Positions 1-10,547 of a stretch of DNA of 64,000 nt are shown here, piece after piece. The DNA is from Spraguea lophii (taxonomy: Eukaryota > Microsporidia > Spragueidae), in contig LDOQ01000225.1 in the NCBI GenBank assembly GCA_001887945.1, forward strand, positions 1-64,000. Reading direction: 5' to 3'. The notes beneath the pieces are model-generated. The model was not told the origin of the DNA, searched no databases, and saw only the letters and a program-made list of their open reading frames with translations. Numbering within the stretch: the stretch's first letter is position 1; each line of letters starts with the position of its first letter. The position numbers were made by a program, and so were the translations under genes.

Positions 1-427
1 TTTTATTATGATAAATAATTTTTATTAAAAATAATTGTTATGGAATAAGAAATAAAAAATTTAATAAAAAATATATTCAAATAAAAGTAAATATAGATTT
101 ACATAACAAAATAAACACATTATTTTTAAAAAGTTATAAAATTTTATTTGATTTATATGCTTATATTTATAGTATATATTATGATACATATAATATAATT
201 ATTTCAGTTAAAATACGAATTATTATAATAATACCATTGTTTATTATCAATATTATATAACAAAGAGTTAAAAGAGATTTAGAAAGGATATATATAAAAA
301 GTTGTTCGTGATTTAATATTGCACTTCCATCGATCAATGGTTTTAAAATTTTTTATTTTTAATATTTTCTCCTAATCTTATCGGTAACGACTAAAAAAAT
401 TTTTTCCTATTAATGTAAACATATCTT
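1..427. other. AT-rich intergenic, no gene seen
   Basis: No open frame with recognisable coding character on either strand. It is the 3' flank of the LRR gene that ends at 428. Confidence 0.5.
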
Positions 428-3100
428 TTAAAAATCACCTTGTTCAATTCGATCGTTATTGATTACTTTGTTGTTTTCTTCTTTATAAAGATAACCCATT
501 GATTTTAAAAGTTTATGAGCACCTTCATCGTTTATTTGAAAATAATCTTTATCATCAATGTATTCAAATACATTACTTATTTTAAACTTTTCTCCAAATT
601 TAATATTTAAATATTCTCTTAATTGATTGTATAAGGCTAAACTAGATTTTCTATCTTTTAAATATTTGTTGATTTCATCTTTTATTGATTGAAAAGTAAA
701 TTTACTAAAAAATTGTTCAACTATATATTTTTTATCGTGAAGTTCTGGTATCATAGACATATTACCATATAAGTTTGTCACTTTCTCAAATCCAAGTTCT
801 TCTGATAATATATTTCTCCAGTTTAAAAACACCTCGATTTCTTCCTTTTCGTTTTTTCCTGTAGTGATATCTTTAAGGATTTCAAATTTAAGATTCGCAA
901 GCATTTCAATTATCTTTTGTTCGGCAGAATTACAATCATTTCCTTGTTTCAGAAATGCATACGCCGCTATGAATGCTTCTTCTTGGCCATCTAAACAAGA
1001 AACATTATCTGTAGTCGTGTTATAGTTGAAATTTAATTGATCTAAAAGTCGAACAAATACCTCTTCTACGTTTCCTTGTTTTTCTGGAATCATTTCAGTC
1101 ATTGCTATAACAATAAATTCGAAATGATCGATAATTGAATTCCTTTTTTGATAATCAATAGACGAACCTTGAATTAATTCTGGTTTATCTTCATAATAAT
1201 AATATGTTTCTATTCTTCTCATTAAAAAAACTAATTTTTTTTCTCGTTTATATGTTATATAATTAAAAATATTTTGTAACATTTTTTCTATTTCTTTTCT
1301 TGTTTTTGTATGTTTTTGTGGTTTATCCGTTTTACATAATTTTATTTTTTTTAAATTTAATCTTTCATCAATAGGAATATCAAGCTCTTCATAAAATTTT
1401 TTAACATCTAGATCCAAGTTAATATTTTCTGGAATTCGAAATGTTCTTGTCCTATTATATCTGATATTTCTTAAAATATCCTGATTTACTCGTTCAATAG
1501 AGATTAATTCTGAATTCTGTGAATCCTCATCTATCTCTAAGCGCAAAGGATTCATACATAAATCAATTTGTAAAGTTCTGTTTCTCATATTATTAATATT
1601 CGAAGGAAGTAATTCTACACGATTAGAGAATAAATCCAATTTTTTAAGCGTGGTTATGTCGAATATATTTCCGTCGATATTTGTTATTCGGTTGAAAGAT
1701 AAGTTTAGACGTTTTAATGAAACCATACCTATAAAAACATTTTCTAATGTACTTATTTGATTAAACTCTGCTTTAAAAGTCTCTAAATTAATGAGTTTTG
1801 AAATACCACAGGATATACTTGTTAAGAAACAATTAGATAGATCTAAATATTTGATTTTAGAATTGATGGGTACATGCGCAAATATATCTATTTCATTGTC
1901 AATTTGTTCTTCACATTCTACAATTAATTCATTTAAACAATTAAACCAAAAAATATTTGATAATACATTTATGTCTTTAAGAGTTAAAGTAAGACTTATT
2001 AAATTATCACCTTCACAAATATATCTCTCAATTTCTGTAAAAACATTACCCGTAAATATACATTCTTTAAATCTTTTTACCGATTTTAAAATATTTCCAT
2101 CAAATTTTGATATATTATTATTAGATAAATTAAGTGTTCCCAAACTTCGTAACGCATTATCAGATATCGACAATTCGTTTATTCGGTTATATCCAAGATA
2201 TAACCCTAACAAATTATCAAACATATCGTTCGTAATAATTACTTTCTTAATATAATTGAAAGAAATATCTAATATCTTTAAATTAGAAAAAAAATATAAC
2301 TCATGAGGAACTTCTTCGAATAAATTATTGGAAATATATAGTTGTTCTAAATTTATAAAATTACTGAAAATTCTGGGGAACGTACTCAAATCATTACCGC
2401 TAATATTTAAGGATTCGTAAGACGCAAAATCTGTATAATTATTACTCTCATTTTCTGTTGAAATTTCATTATCTGAATAAACGGAATAGAAAATAAAATC
2501 ATTGTTTTTAAACAATAAGTAATTGAGTGATAAATTTAATTCTTTCAAATTTTTTAATTTAAATAAATTTGGACTGATGCTTATCAAATCAGAGCAATAC
2601 CCAATACCTAATGTCTCAAGATTGTTCATTTTAATTATATCAGAAGGTATTGTATCAAATTCATTGAGGTTTAAATTAAGAACTCTCAATTTTGGTAATG
2701 AAAATAGAACACGAGGAAATTCTTTAAATTCATTATCACTTAAATATAATTCTTCTAACTTTTCAAAATTTTCAAATTCATTCGGTAATTTAAACAATTT
2801 TAATCTAATAAGTGTTAAACGTTTAATATCACTGATTTCACAAAATATTGCAGGGAATATATTATTACTTGTTCCGGAGTCATGATTATGTAATTTTATA
2901 ATTTTAATTTCTTTATTATTGTCATATTCTTTATTTATTACAAAAGAACATAAAAAATCTGGATTGTTTATAATTTCAGTATATAAGCCAACTTCATGTG
3001 GTTTGGGTATTAACTCCTTAATACGATCGTAATCACTATGTGTTATTTTATATCTATTACAGTTTATCAATATCGGCAGAAATACTAATAAAAAATTCAT
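428..3100 (-). CDS. Secreted leucine-rich-repeat protein
   Basis: 890-residue protein of unknown exact role. Residues 1-14 form a signal peptide (MNFLLVFLPILINC), so it is expected to be secreted or surface-exposed. From about residue 90 to 550 there are repeated LRR units of the type LxxLxLxxNxL (for example LEELYLSDNEF, LRVLNLNLNEF, LKRLNLSFNRI). The last 340 residues have no LRRs and form a separate, mostly helical, charged domain that I do not recognise. The ATG is preceded by AAACCC about 10 bases upstream, the microsporidian start signal. Secreted LRR families are known to be expanded in some microsporidia and are candidate host-interaction proteins; that role here is inference. Confidence 0.85.
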   Translation of the reverse strand: MNFLLVFLPILINCNRYKITHSDYDRIKELIPKPHEVGLYTEIINNPDFLCSFVINKEYDNNKEIKIIKLHNHDSGTSNNIFPAIFCEISDIKRLTLIRLKLFKLPNEFENFEKLEELYLSDNEFKEFPRVLFSLPKLRVLNLNLNEFDTIPSDIIKMNNLETLGIGYCSDLISISPNLFKLKNLKELNLSLNYLLFKNNDFIFYSVYSDNEISTENESNNYTDFASYESLNISGNDLSTFPRIFSNFINLEQLYISNNLFEEVPHELYFFSNLKILDISFNYIKKVIITNDMFDNLLGLYLGYNRINELSISDNALRSLGTLNLSNNNISKFDGNILKSVKRFKECIFTGNVFTEIERYICEGDNLISLTLTLKDINVLSNIFWFNCLNELIVECEEQIDNEIDIFAHVPINSKIKYLDLSNCFLTSISCGISKLINLETFKAEFNQISTLENVFIGMVSLKRLNLSFNRITNIDGNIFDITTLKKLDLFSNRVELLPSNINNMRNRTLQIDLCMNPLRLEIDEDSQNSELISIERVNQDILRNIRYNRTRTFRIPENINLDLDVKKFYEELDIPIDERLNLKKIKLCKTDKPQKHTKTRKEIEKMLQNIFNYITYKREKKLVFLMRRIETYYYYEDKPELIQGSSIDYQKRNSIIDHFEFIVIAMTEMIPEKQGNVEEVFVRLLDQLNFNYNTTTDNVSCLDGQEEAFIAAYAFLKQGNDCNSAEQKIIEMLANLKFEILKDITTGKNEKEEIEVFLNWRNILSEELGFEKVTNLYGNMSMIPELHDKKYIVEQFFSKFTFQSIKDEINKYLKDRKSSLALYNQLREYLNIKFGEKFKISNVFEYIDDKDYFQINDEGAHKLLKSMGYLYKEENNKVINNDRIEQGDF

Positions 3101-4455
3101 AAAAACAAGGGTTTCTTTTTTTTATATGCCAATTAGATCATTTTTAAGATTTAATTTTAATTTTTTACGTGAAAAATGTATTTATTTAATTTTTCCAAAA
3201 TATTGTATATTACATATATATAGAAATCAAATAATGGTCTTGCAGGAAATTAATGATTATTGTATGTGGAGTTAAAAGAGATATACAAAAACAAATTGAA
3301 GATTAATATTATAGGAAATGGTTTGAAATTATTAAAAAGCGTATTTGAAATATTTGAAGAAGATCTTTTTAAATGAATAAGAATTAATAAATTTTAAGAT
3401 ATATTCTCCGATAATTAATAACATATATATGATTTGTATAAATAATAAAATGTTTAAAAGAAATATGATAAACATTTCAATTTGGGGAAATAATTTATTT
3501 TCCAATCATACAAGCGAAGTTTAGAAAAATATGAATTCATATCAATTTGAATTAAATAAGTTTTAGAATTATAACGTACAAATCCATTTTTAATTGTTAT
3601 TTATTAGTTTAAATTCGCGTGGGAAAGGAAAATATATCATTAGTTATTTAAGTAAAATAAAAAAGATTGTATAATTTAATTATGTATAAATTCTTATATA
3701 ATTTATGCTCTAATACGGTTTGATATTTATTTTTATTTATTTTTATATTTCTGATTAAATAATAAAACAAAATAAGACTTATGGTATATTTTACTAAAAG
3801 GAATATAAAACAAAACATAAAACCATTTATATAACAATAAAACAATATGGAAAAAATTATAATTGAAATAGCTAAATTTATATTTGTAAAGAAAACCAAA
3901 TAATATATTCGATTACTTTAAGAAATTATATATGTTTATAGCTTCATTTGTATGTACATTATATTAGTTATAATTTATATTTTAAAAATTTGAAAATATA
4001 AATACATATAAATAATATTGGGGTAATAAAACATACCAAAATAATAAAGATATAATAATTTATTTAGAAATATTCCTGTTATTAAAAATATTTATAATAT
4101 ACTTTGTAAATTAATTATAAGATATTTATATGTTTTATCTGGTTTTGAGCTGGTTTCACATAATACCTATTTCTCATCGTATATCTTGTTAAGGTTTATT
4201 TGTAAAAATAAAAAAGAATAATTGTTTTCAGAAATAGAAGACATCATATTTATCAAGATTATCATTCTAGAATCATTAAACACGTTTTTGCGGTTTTTTG
4301 TATATCTTTATATAAACATACTTTAAATATTGTCCATAAGAATTAATTTGATTGATTCTTCTTTTTAACATTAAAGTATGTAAAGAATGAATTTAAAAGA
4401 AATATGAGTTTTAAAAGAAATAATTTTTATATATAAAAAATATATAAATAGTAAT
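3101..4455. other. Gene-poor AT-rich stretch
   Basis: About 1.35 kb of very AT-rich DNA. An 83-codon open frame on the minus strand (3648-3899) is hydrophobic, has no start signal and looks like chance. I see no RNA gene or repeat I can support. Confidence 0.4.
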
Positions 4456-4470
4456 AAAAACCCCATATTA

Positions 4471-4575
4471 ATCGATCTAACTATCAATTACAATAAAATC
4501 TATATTATGTTCATAGATAAAACAATTGTACTATAAAAAATATATTTTATTGTAAATGATAGTTAGAAGATTAAT
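4471..4575. repeat. Imperfect inverted repeat beside the RING pseudogene
   Basis: An arm at about 4471-4507 (CTAACTATCAATTACAATAA) is matched in inverted orientation at about 4546-4575 (TTATTGTAAATGATAGTTAG). A second short motif, CTATATTATG plus TCCATA/TTCATA, also occurs inverted at 4499-4516 and 4591-4608. The pieces are in a different order in the two arms, so this looks like a rearranged inverted duplication of the 3' end of the RING gene, not a simple terminator. Confidence 0.5.
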
Positions 4576-4860
4576 ACAAGTTTTTACAGTATGGACATAA
4601 TATAGATAAATGTATTGACCATGGATCAATACAATCTCGATGAAAGAAATGATCACACGGTAAAATTCTTATCAAATCTTTAGAATCAAACCTCTTAAAC
4701 AAATTGAACAATTAAGAGATTTGGGATCATTAATTCTCTGATATTCAACAATCTTAATTTCTTTAATTTTTTCTTCGTAATTTTCTTTTTAGGGTTATAA
4801 ATCCTAGATATCTTCTTCATCATCTGTATTAATATCATGATTATCGATCCTGTAACCATA
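4571..4860 (-). pseudogene. RING-H2 finger gene, frameshifted
   Basis: Minus-strand reading gives the first RING pair (NCSICLRG) in one frame and the rest ([19 protein letters not shown], then CPYCKNLY and a stop) in another. Together these supply C-x2-C, then C-x-H-x2-H-x2-C, then C-x2-C, the RING-H2 layout of E3 ubiquitin ligases. A frame change between the two pieces, and another upstream in the acidic leader (around 4795-4810), break the gene. No intact start is found. It could be a sequencing error, but two shifts plus the adjacent rearranged inverted repeat favour a true pseudogene. Confidence 0.7.
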
Positions 4861-4944
4861 ATATATCCTTATAAATTTAAATATACTTCAATGTATCAAA
4901 ACCTTTTTTTCTATTTTTCTTATATTTAAATCTTTTCTTTCTAT

Positions 4945-5440
4945 TTTTTTTTTTTTACGAATGAAACTTTTATTTATCAAAGCTTCCTGGCCGGTTGCGG
5001 CCTACCATGGTCTGAGACCTTCGGTTCCTCGAGCGAAATTAAACTTGTACTAACTGGTTTCGCTACAGATATGCATTAATCTCATCTTACCTTATGCTCC
5101 AGAGTGTTAGGATTTTGCGTCTGGTGCGCGTCGCCGCCACCACTTCCAGCTCTTAAGGAATTCCCAGCCTCTTTCGTTGCATAGTATTGGCCGAGTCACT
5201 AATCAATACAGGGATTGCAACTACATCAGCTAAACACTACTTTAATCTAGTAGCGGGGCCGTCATACAAGGCACAGCTATGCTGCGCTATCGAAACCTCA
5301 CCCACTCAACAACCTTTTTCTTCTCTTCTCCGTTTATTATTATTCTTTTTTTGTTTTGAAAATTTTTCTGGATGAGGGATTCGAACCCGCCAGGCTTGGG
5401 GTTTGGTTACCACCCCACGACCACTGGGCCAGGCGGGACT
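4945..5440 (-). mobile_element. SINE-like element, copy 1, full length
   Basis: In element orientation it starts AGTCCCGCC, has Pol III box A (TGGCCCAGTGG) and box B (GGTTCGAATCC), a roughly 380-bp body, then ATAAATAAAAGTTTCATTCG and a run of A. It is flanked by an exact 14-bp direct repeat TCTTTTCTTTCTAT at 4931-4944 and 5441-5454, the target-site duplication. Short open frames inside it are not genes. Body sequence groups with copy 2 (TCGGTTCCTCGAGCGAAATT). Confidence 0.9.
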
Positions 5441-5454
5441 TCTTTTCTTTCTAT

Positions 5455-6050
5455 ACATATATTATTCATTGATAGTCTATCAATAATTTTTTATTTTTTA
5501 ATCCAACCATTTCTTCCATGCGGTACAAATGCCAATATTGGCCTACATCTTTTATATCTAAGAATTTAAATTTTTTTATGATTTTTCTCGCTTGTTATCA
5601 TAATATCAAAATAATATTTTTTTGTTCTCAATATACTTTTTTAATATATTATAAAATAACGTGTGTTATTTTTGGGGGATAATACAATAACATTCTTTGT
5701 TTTGTATAAATCAAATATATTTATAAATTCCTTTATTCCGGAAATAAATAGTATAAAAAACATTATTCTATCTTTTTTATCTCTTTTTAAAATTTATATA
5801 TATTATCTCCTTTAAAAAAAATTTAATATGAAATGTATAATTCTTTTTATTTTTTTAATTTTTAAATAATTTATTCTTTTCAATTTTTTTTGATAAAGAA
5901 AAATATAAATGTCAACCAAATTTTATAATAAAATAAAAACAAATATAAATATTATAGAACATCATAACCAAATTTTATTGTTATCATAATATATATAAAT
6001 AAGTTGATTATCTTTGTAGTTCATATATATTATAATAAAAAAATACCCCA
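5455..6050. other. Intergenic with possible coding remnant
   Basis: On the minus strand a short stretch around 5460-5560 reads KFLDIKDVGQYWHLYRMEEM and on to a stop, which looks like former coding sequence but has no intact upstream frame. A TTGTATTATCCCCCAAA string near 5678-5694 (minus) resembles the start region of the YPI1 gene at 45.75 kb without its ATG. Otherwise AT-rich spacer. Confidence 0.35.
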
Positions 6051-7193
6051 ATGAACATTTTTTATATAATTGGTAATCTATTTTTCATAAATACGTTAGT
6101 ATTTTTCATAATATTTAACAATAATATAAGGGCAGATGGTGCTGACAGTCAAAATATATTAATAGATGATGTTTCTGAACGTGCATTATTATACATGCAT
6201 TTTCTTTCACATTTTGATTTAAAAAATGGAATAACTGATGACAAAGAAATAATTAATACTTTAAAAAATTTGGAATGCTATCAAAATCTTGAAAAGAGCA
6301 CTTTAAACAAATTCTTTACTACGTATAATTATCGTACAGAATATTTCATTGAAGATTATTCTATGATTGAAAAGATTATTAACTCTGCAAATTTATCTGA
6401 ACTTTTGAAGGAAAATGAAAGTTATCAACAACTAGTTAGTAATGTCGAAGGAAAAGTTTTTGAAAATTGTATGAAAAATGTTGGTGAAATGTATAAAAGT
6501 CTTTTTGAAGTTTTAACAACATGTATTGGAAATGAGAAATGTAAAACGTTTATTCAAGAAAGATACACAGAATGTGACAAAATATATTACATTTCCCATG
6601 AACAAAATTCAGAAGAAAAAAGAGTTATGCGCTATATCCAATCTGTTTTTACTTTATATAGACATATATTTATAGTATATTTATTTTTTGAAAAACAAGA
6701 TACATTTGATTATATGTTTGTATCTATATACAAAATTGCTTTGAATCTATTTCAAGAAAAAAAATGGGAAAAAACTTCTCCTGATTGGTATAAACAATCC
6801 CATCGTAACAATGATATTGTATCTAGGATTAAAGATATAATCAATGATATACAGGTTGGCTCTGTGATTACCAATGTCGATGTCTCGAAATTTGCTTTTA
6901 CACTTCCAAGATTAATAAAGACTATAAACAAAATTATGGAAAAAAAAATACCACTTTTAAATGATGACCATATAAAACCAACAAATATACAACAACAGGA
7001 TACAAAAATAAAGAATGATTCAAAAGATATTCAAAACAACCAAGATGAAAAAAATAATAATGAAGAAGTTATTCCCAAAACAAATAAATTATTAATAGTA
7101 TTATCAATCATTGGTTCATTACAAATATTGGCTATTATTATTTTTTTATGTGTGCCATCTTTGTTTACACCAATATTGAAACTATTTTATTAA
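6051..7193 (+). CDS. Secreted or type I membrane protein, unknown
   Basis: 380 residues. The N-terminus is hydrophobic with a likely cleavage after about residue 28 (signal peptide); the body is helical and charged with several cysteines (for example CIGNEKCKTF near residues 158-167); a lysine/asparagine/glutamine-rich linker at about 300-345 leads to a C-terminal membrane segment (LLIVLSIIGSLQILAIIIFL). Predicted to be anchored by the C-terminal segment with the body in the lumen or outside. ACCCCA lies directly before the ATG. I do not recognise the family. Confidence 0.8.
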   Translation: MNIFYIIGNLFFINTLVFFIIFNNNIRADGADSQNILIDDVSERALLYMHFLSHFDLKNGITDDKEIINTLKNLECYQNLEKSTLNKFFTTYNYRTEYFIEDYSMIEKIINSANLSELLKENESYQQLVSNVEGKVFENCMKNVGEMYKSLFEVLTTCIGNEKCKTFIQERYTECDKIYYISHEQNSEEKRVMRYIQSVFTLYRHIFIVYLFFEKQDTFDYMFVSIYKIALNLFQEKKWEKTSPDWYKQSHRNNDIVSRIKDIINDIQVGSVITNVDVSKFAFTLPRLIKTINKIMEKKIPLLNDDHIKPTNIQQQDTKIKNDSKDIQNNQDEKNNNEEVIPKTNKLLIVLSIIGSLQILAIIIFLCVPSLFTPILKLFY

Positions 7194-7847
7194 AAAATAT
7201 ATAGGATTATAATAAATTTTTATGAATGTGGAATCTTTTTTTATGCAAATGTATTTGAGGTTTTTTAAATAATTATATTTTATAAATTATCACTGAAATA
7301 TATATAAATAATAATCATTTGATATTTGATTTTATAGAAAGTTATATTTTTATATAATGTTAACAATGTTTTATTTTATAAAATATGTTGTATATTAAAT
7401 TATAAAGATGATTAGGAATTATGAGAATAAAAATAGTTGTGATAAAATAAAAATAATTGTGATAAAATACCAAGGAATAAGAAATCCAAATACTCATCTA
7501 TTATATATTTTTTAAATACAATATATTGGGATATGAATAAGAATGTAATCTTTAATAAGATTAAGTTAAATAAGAAATTTTCTAAAAATCTCACATACAT
7601 TTACGATTAAATAGAATTAATAAGAAATTAAAATATAATTGTAACATCTTGAAAGACTTTGATTGTTAAACATATTACATTTTATTTAAATTATAATACT
7701 TCAATAAAAAATCATTAACATAGAGATTTCTGTAACAAAATTAAAAAATAATAATTAAAGAGACAGATTTAATTAAAGAGACAGTAAAAAAATAAGAAAT
7801 ATATATTGATATAGACTATATAATCTTCCTAAAAAACGAATTAAAAG
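7194..7847. other. AT-rich intergenic
   Basis: No supported gene. A minus-strand open frame at 7412-7600 is low-complexity and lacks a start signal. A short direct repeat ATTAAAGAGACAG occurs twice near 7756-7787, just before the Merlin remnant. Confidence 0.4.
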
Positions 7848-8246
7848 TAGGTATCATATAGTTGAAATATATGAATTTTTTTGTTGTTGAGAGGAAAGAT
7901 AATAAGGGTAAAATAACAAAATAAATTTGGATTGTAGATGGTGTATGTAGGAAATGATGATGTACTACTTATAATGATAATAAAGAGAAGTTCTGATAAG
8001 CCCTTAAAAATCTTATATATAAATGTAAGATCAAAAACAATCTTAATTACGGATTATTGGAAAGGATATGGTTTTTTAAAAAATTTACTACACAAACGTT
8101 TAATTATCAATCGCAAAAGATTTTTTGTTGATCCGAATTACCGTGAAATGAATATTCGAAGCATTAAAAGCAAATGGAAACACCTAAAATCAAAAGAGAC
8201 AAACAAATATAAAAATATCAGAAATTTCATTAATATGAATTTTTAG
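7848..8246 (+). pseudogene. Merlin/IS1595-type transposase remnant
   Basis: The longest open piece (7938-8246) reads ITDYWKGYGFL, then RFFVDPNYREMNIRSIKSKWKHLK, matching the ISXO2-like DDE domain (ItDcWraY ... nFVdp...hTNtIEs.W...K). Upstream, in another frame with stops, are FVVERKDNKGKIT and IWIVDGVCR, corresponding to the E-S-x-F-x-x-R-K-x-N-K-G-R block and the W-V-x-G-G block. The parts are therefore in order but split by stops and frame changes. Merlin elements are known in microsporidia. Not functional. Confidence 0.75.
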
Positions 8247-8673
8247 ACTTTTAGAAAATAAAAGATGCTTTTTCAGATTTGTTAGTTTTATTTAAATTAA
8301 ATTAAAGTTTTTTTATTTTTCAATCTCTTTTAATAATATATCTTTTTCTTCCCATCCTATTAACCCTTTTATCAACCGTTTATATAAAATCATAAATTTT
8401 AGATTTCAAAACGATTTAACTTCATTTTACATAAAAATTATTTATCAAATAATAAATAATTGTTTTTAATTATTAAAGGTTATTCAACTTTTCCTACAGT
8501 AATAATTTCTCATCAAACAGTAATAAAAATATTTTAAAATGTTATAACCATCATAAAAAGATGTTCTCAAAATATTTTTATTAAATTATTTATTTATAAA
8601 TAAAAGTATTGTCAAATTCTCACCAATGTTGTAGACAAATAATATAACAACGTATATCTCCAAAATAAAAAAA
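8247..8673. other. AT-rich intergenic
   Basis: No gene or RNA seen between the Merlin remnant and the DAD4-like gene. Confidence 0.4.
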
Positions 8674-8847
8674 TTATATTTTTTTTATATAAATTTCATA
8701 TATTTCTGCCAATTCAACAATAGGTTCATTTATTTCTATTATTTCTTCCAATGTTTTATTTATATTGTACAGATGCTTATTTGTATCCTCAAGTGTATTT
8801 TCTAATCTTTTATAAACATATCTCTTTTGATCTTGCAAAGGATTCAT
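8674..8847 (-). CDS. DAD4: DASH/Dam1 complex subunit Dad4-like
   Basis: 57-residue protein, starting MNPLQDQKRYVYKRL. It is a single helix-forming chain with the pattern seen in fungal Dad4: NP near the start, an R/L-x-x-N turn, then LNxxLxxI-N-x-x-(I/V)-E-L-A-x-(I/L)-x-x-Y (here INKTLEEIIEINEPIVELAE). Dad4 is a subunit of the outer-kinetochore Dam1/DASH ring that couples chromosomes to microtubules. Length fits Dad4 (about 60-72 residues). The start is set by TACCCT directly before the ATG. It lies 54 bp downstream of TFIIB on the same strand. Confidence 0.68.
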   Translation of the reverse strand: MNPLQDQKRYVYKRLENTLEDTNKHLYNINKTLEEIIEINEPIVELAEIYEIYIKKI

Positions 8848-8901
8848 AGGGTAAAGAAATAAACAAAAAACATTATAAATTTTTTTTATTTAAGCGTAAA
8901 A

Positions 8902-9840
8902 TTAACTACTGGGCAACTTATCGATGATGGTCTTTGGAAATATATCGGGGGGTATTACATTATATCTTTCGTTCAGCAGGTCTTTGTACGTATTTTTTAT
9001 TGTTACTTCAGAAACATTAGTAACAAATGGAACATCCTTTTGTACACCCTTATTTTCGGGCATTAAATTTATAACAAGATATATTATAGCTGCTGCTACA
9101 GAATCAGGACTTTTTCCTGCCATACATCCATTTTCTTGTACTTTTTTTGCAATGGTAGATGCTAGCTTCTGAGCTTTTATTCCCATGGTCAAATCAGAAC
9201 AAAACCTTTCCACAATATCTTCAGTGGAAATCTGTGATATTTTATCTATGTGTGGAAACATTATTTTATAGCTTCTTCCTATTTCTCTTTTGGAAACAGA
9301 AGTTAAAACACTAATTTCTTTAAATGTACGAGGATGACCTTGTTGTCTACAAGCAATATAAATACAAGCAGCAACCACACCTTCAGTATTTTTTCCTCTA
9401 AGAATTTTTTTAGTCTCAACAGTTTTAAAAATAACTTTTGCTTTATCCATGATTGTTCTGGAAATATTACTACGTTCACAAAATGCTGTAATCAAATTAA
9501 ATCCATTTATTAATGCACGTTCTGGTCCACGCATGGAACTCCTCATTTGCGTTCTTGCTAATTTATGAGAAGCCGTACCAGGGGCTGGTCCGATTACTGT
9601 ATCCAACTGTTCCATATCCAACAAAGGATTACTCGGACCTCCTACACGCGATGGATCATCAGTATTAGAATCACCAAAAGATCTCCACTCTGATCTATCA
9701 TCGATAAGTCTTTCGCCCACAACACAGCCACAATTACCACAAACATTGTATCCATTTTTAAAATCTTCGATTATATTTGTTTTTTCACCACAATCCCCGC
9801 ATACAGGAACATATGGTCTTATTTTCAATTTGTATACCAT
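8902..9840 (-). CDS. SUA7: Transcription initiation factor TFIIB
   Basis: 312 residues, the normal TFIIB length. N-terminal zinc ribbon with C14-x2-C17 and C34-x2-C37 (VCGDCG, VCGNCG), followed by the B-reader/linker block DDRSEWRSFGDSNTDDPSRV, then two cyclin-like repeats (for example GVVAACIYIACRQQGHPRTFKEI and the second repeat VAAAIIYLVINLMPE). It bridges TBP and RNA polymerase II at promoters. The ATG follows TATACACCC, the same string found before two other genes in this window. Confidence 0.97.
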   Translation of the reverse strand: MVYKLKIRPYVPVCGDCGEKTNIIEDFKNGYNVCGNCGCVVGERLIDDRSEWRSFGDSNTDDPSRVGGPSNPLLDMEQLDTVIGPAPGTASHKLARTQMRSSMRGPERALINGFNLITAFCERSNISRTIMDKAKVIFKTVETKKILRGKNTEGVVAACIYIACRQQGHPRTFKEISVLTSVSKREIGRSYKIMFPHIDKISQISTEDIVERFCSDLTMGIKAQKLASTIAKKVQENGCMAGKSPDSVAAAIIYLVINLMPENKGVQKDVPFVTNVSEVTIKNTYKDLLNERYNVIPPDIFPKTIIDKLPSS

Positions 9841-10064
9841 GGGTGTATAAAATGTTATTTATAAAACAAAATATATCGTAAAAGGAGACCAATAAAAATA
9901 ATATAATTTTATTATTTTATTTTGAAGATCTATAAATTTAATCGTATAATCATTTATTTAAATTTAATATAAAATAAAAAAATAATTCTAAATTTAAATA
10001 TTTTGTGTTTTAAATTTCAAACATCAAATGATCTGAAACATTTGTATTTAAATTTTCCTATAAC

Positions 10065-10547
10065 ATGTTTATTATGAGAAAAGAAATATACTTAGAAAAA
10101 TTTGGTATTTTTGTTCTTTTGATGTTCTTCTTCATAATAATTTACTCTAAATTTTTTCTAAGCCAAAATTCCTCTATTAAATATAGAATTAATGATAATA
10201 TAGAATTTTCTAAAATAACCAGTGAGGAAAGAAGAGCAATACTTGGTAGATCATCATGGACATTGTTACATAGCATGGCTGCTGTATACCCTGCATATCC
10301 ATCAATCCAGATGAAAAAAAATACTTTGGAGTTTTTATATTTGTTTACTGAATTGTTTCCGTGTAAAAACTGTTCTAGAGATTTTAAAAAAATTATAAAA
10401 GATTCTCCACCTAAAGTAGCAACAAGAGATGAATTTGTTATGTGGATGTGTCATATTCATAACAAAGTCAATCATAAATTGAATAAACCGATTTTTAATT
10501 GTAAGAATATAGATGATAGATGGCAATGTGGGTGTAATGGTGATTAA
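10065..10547 (+). CDS. ERV2: Erv2-like sulfhydryl oxidase (ER type)
   Basis: 160 residues. A membrane segment at about 13-32 is followed by the ERV/ALR fold: W-x-x-LH near 65-69, redox pair C100-K-N-C103, HNKVN FAD-binding stretch at about 132-136, and the structural pair C129-x16-C146. The C-terminal C155-G-C157 matches the shuttle disulfide of yeast Erv2, and with the N-terminal anchor this favours the ER-type enzyme over mitosomal Erv1. Role: FAD-dependent formation of protein disulfides. ATG at 10065 is preceded by TTTCCTATAAC; a start four codons later is also possible. Confidence 0.88.
   Translation: MFIMRKEIYLEKFGIFVLLMFFFIIIYSKFFLSQNSSIKYRINDNIEFSKITSEERRAILGRSSWTLLHSMAAVYPAYPSIQMKKNTLEFLYLFTELFPCKNCSRDFKKIIKDSPPKVATRDEFVMWMCHIHNKVNHKLNKPIFNCKNIDDRWQCGCNGD

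Noticed and set aside
3648..3899. 83-codon minus frame
   Set aside because: Low-complexity hydrophobic sequence from AT-rich spacer, no CCC signal.
5187..5569. Two open frames inside SINE copy 1
   Set aside because: The same peptides recur in copies 2 to 4 only because the DNA is repeated; no start signal, not conserved as protein.
7412..7600. 62-codon minus frame
   Set aside because: Phe/Leu/Ile-rich translation of spacer, no start signal.
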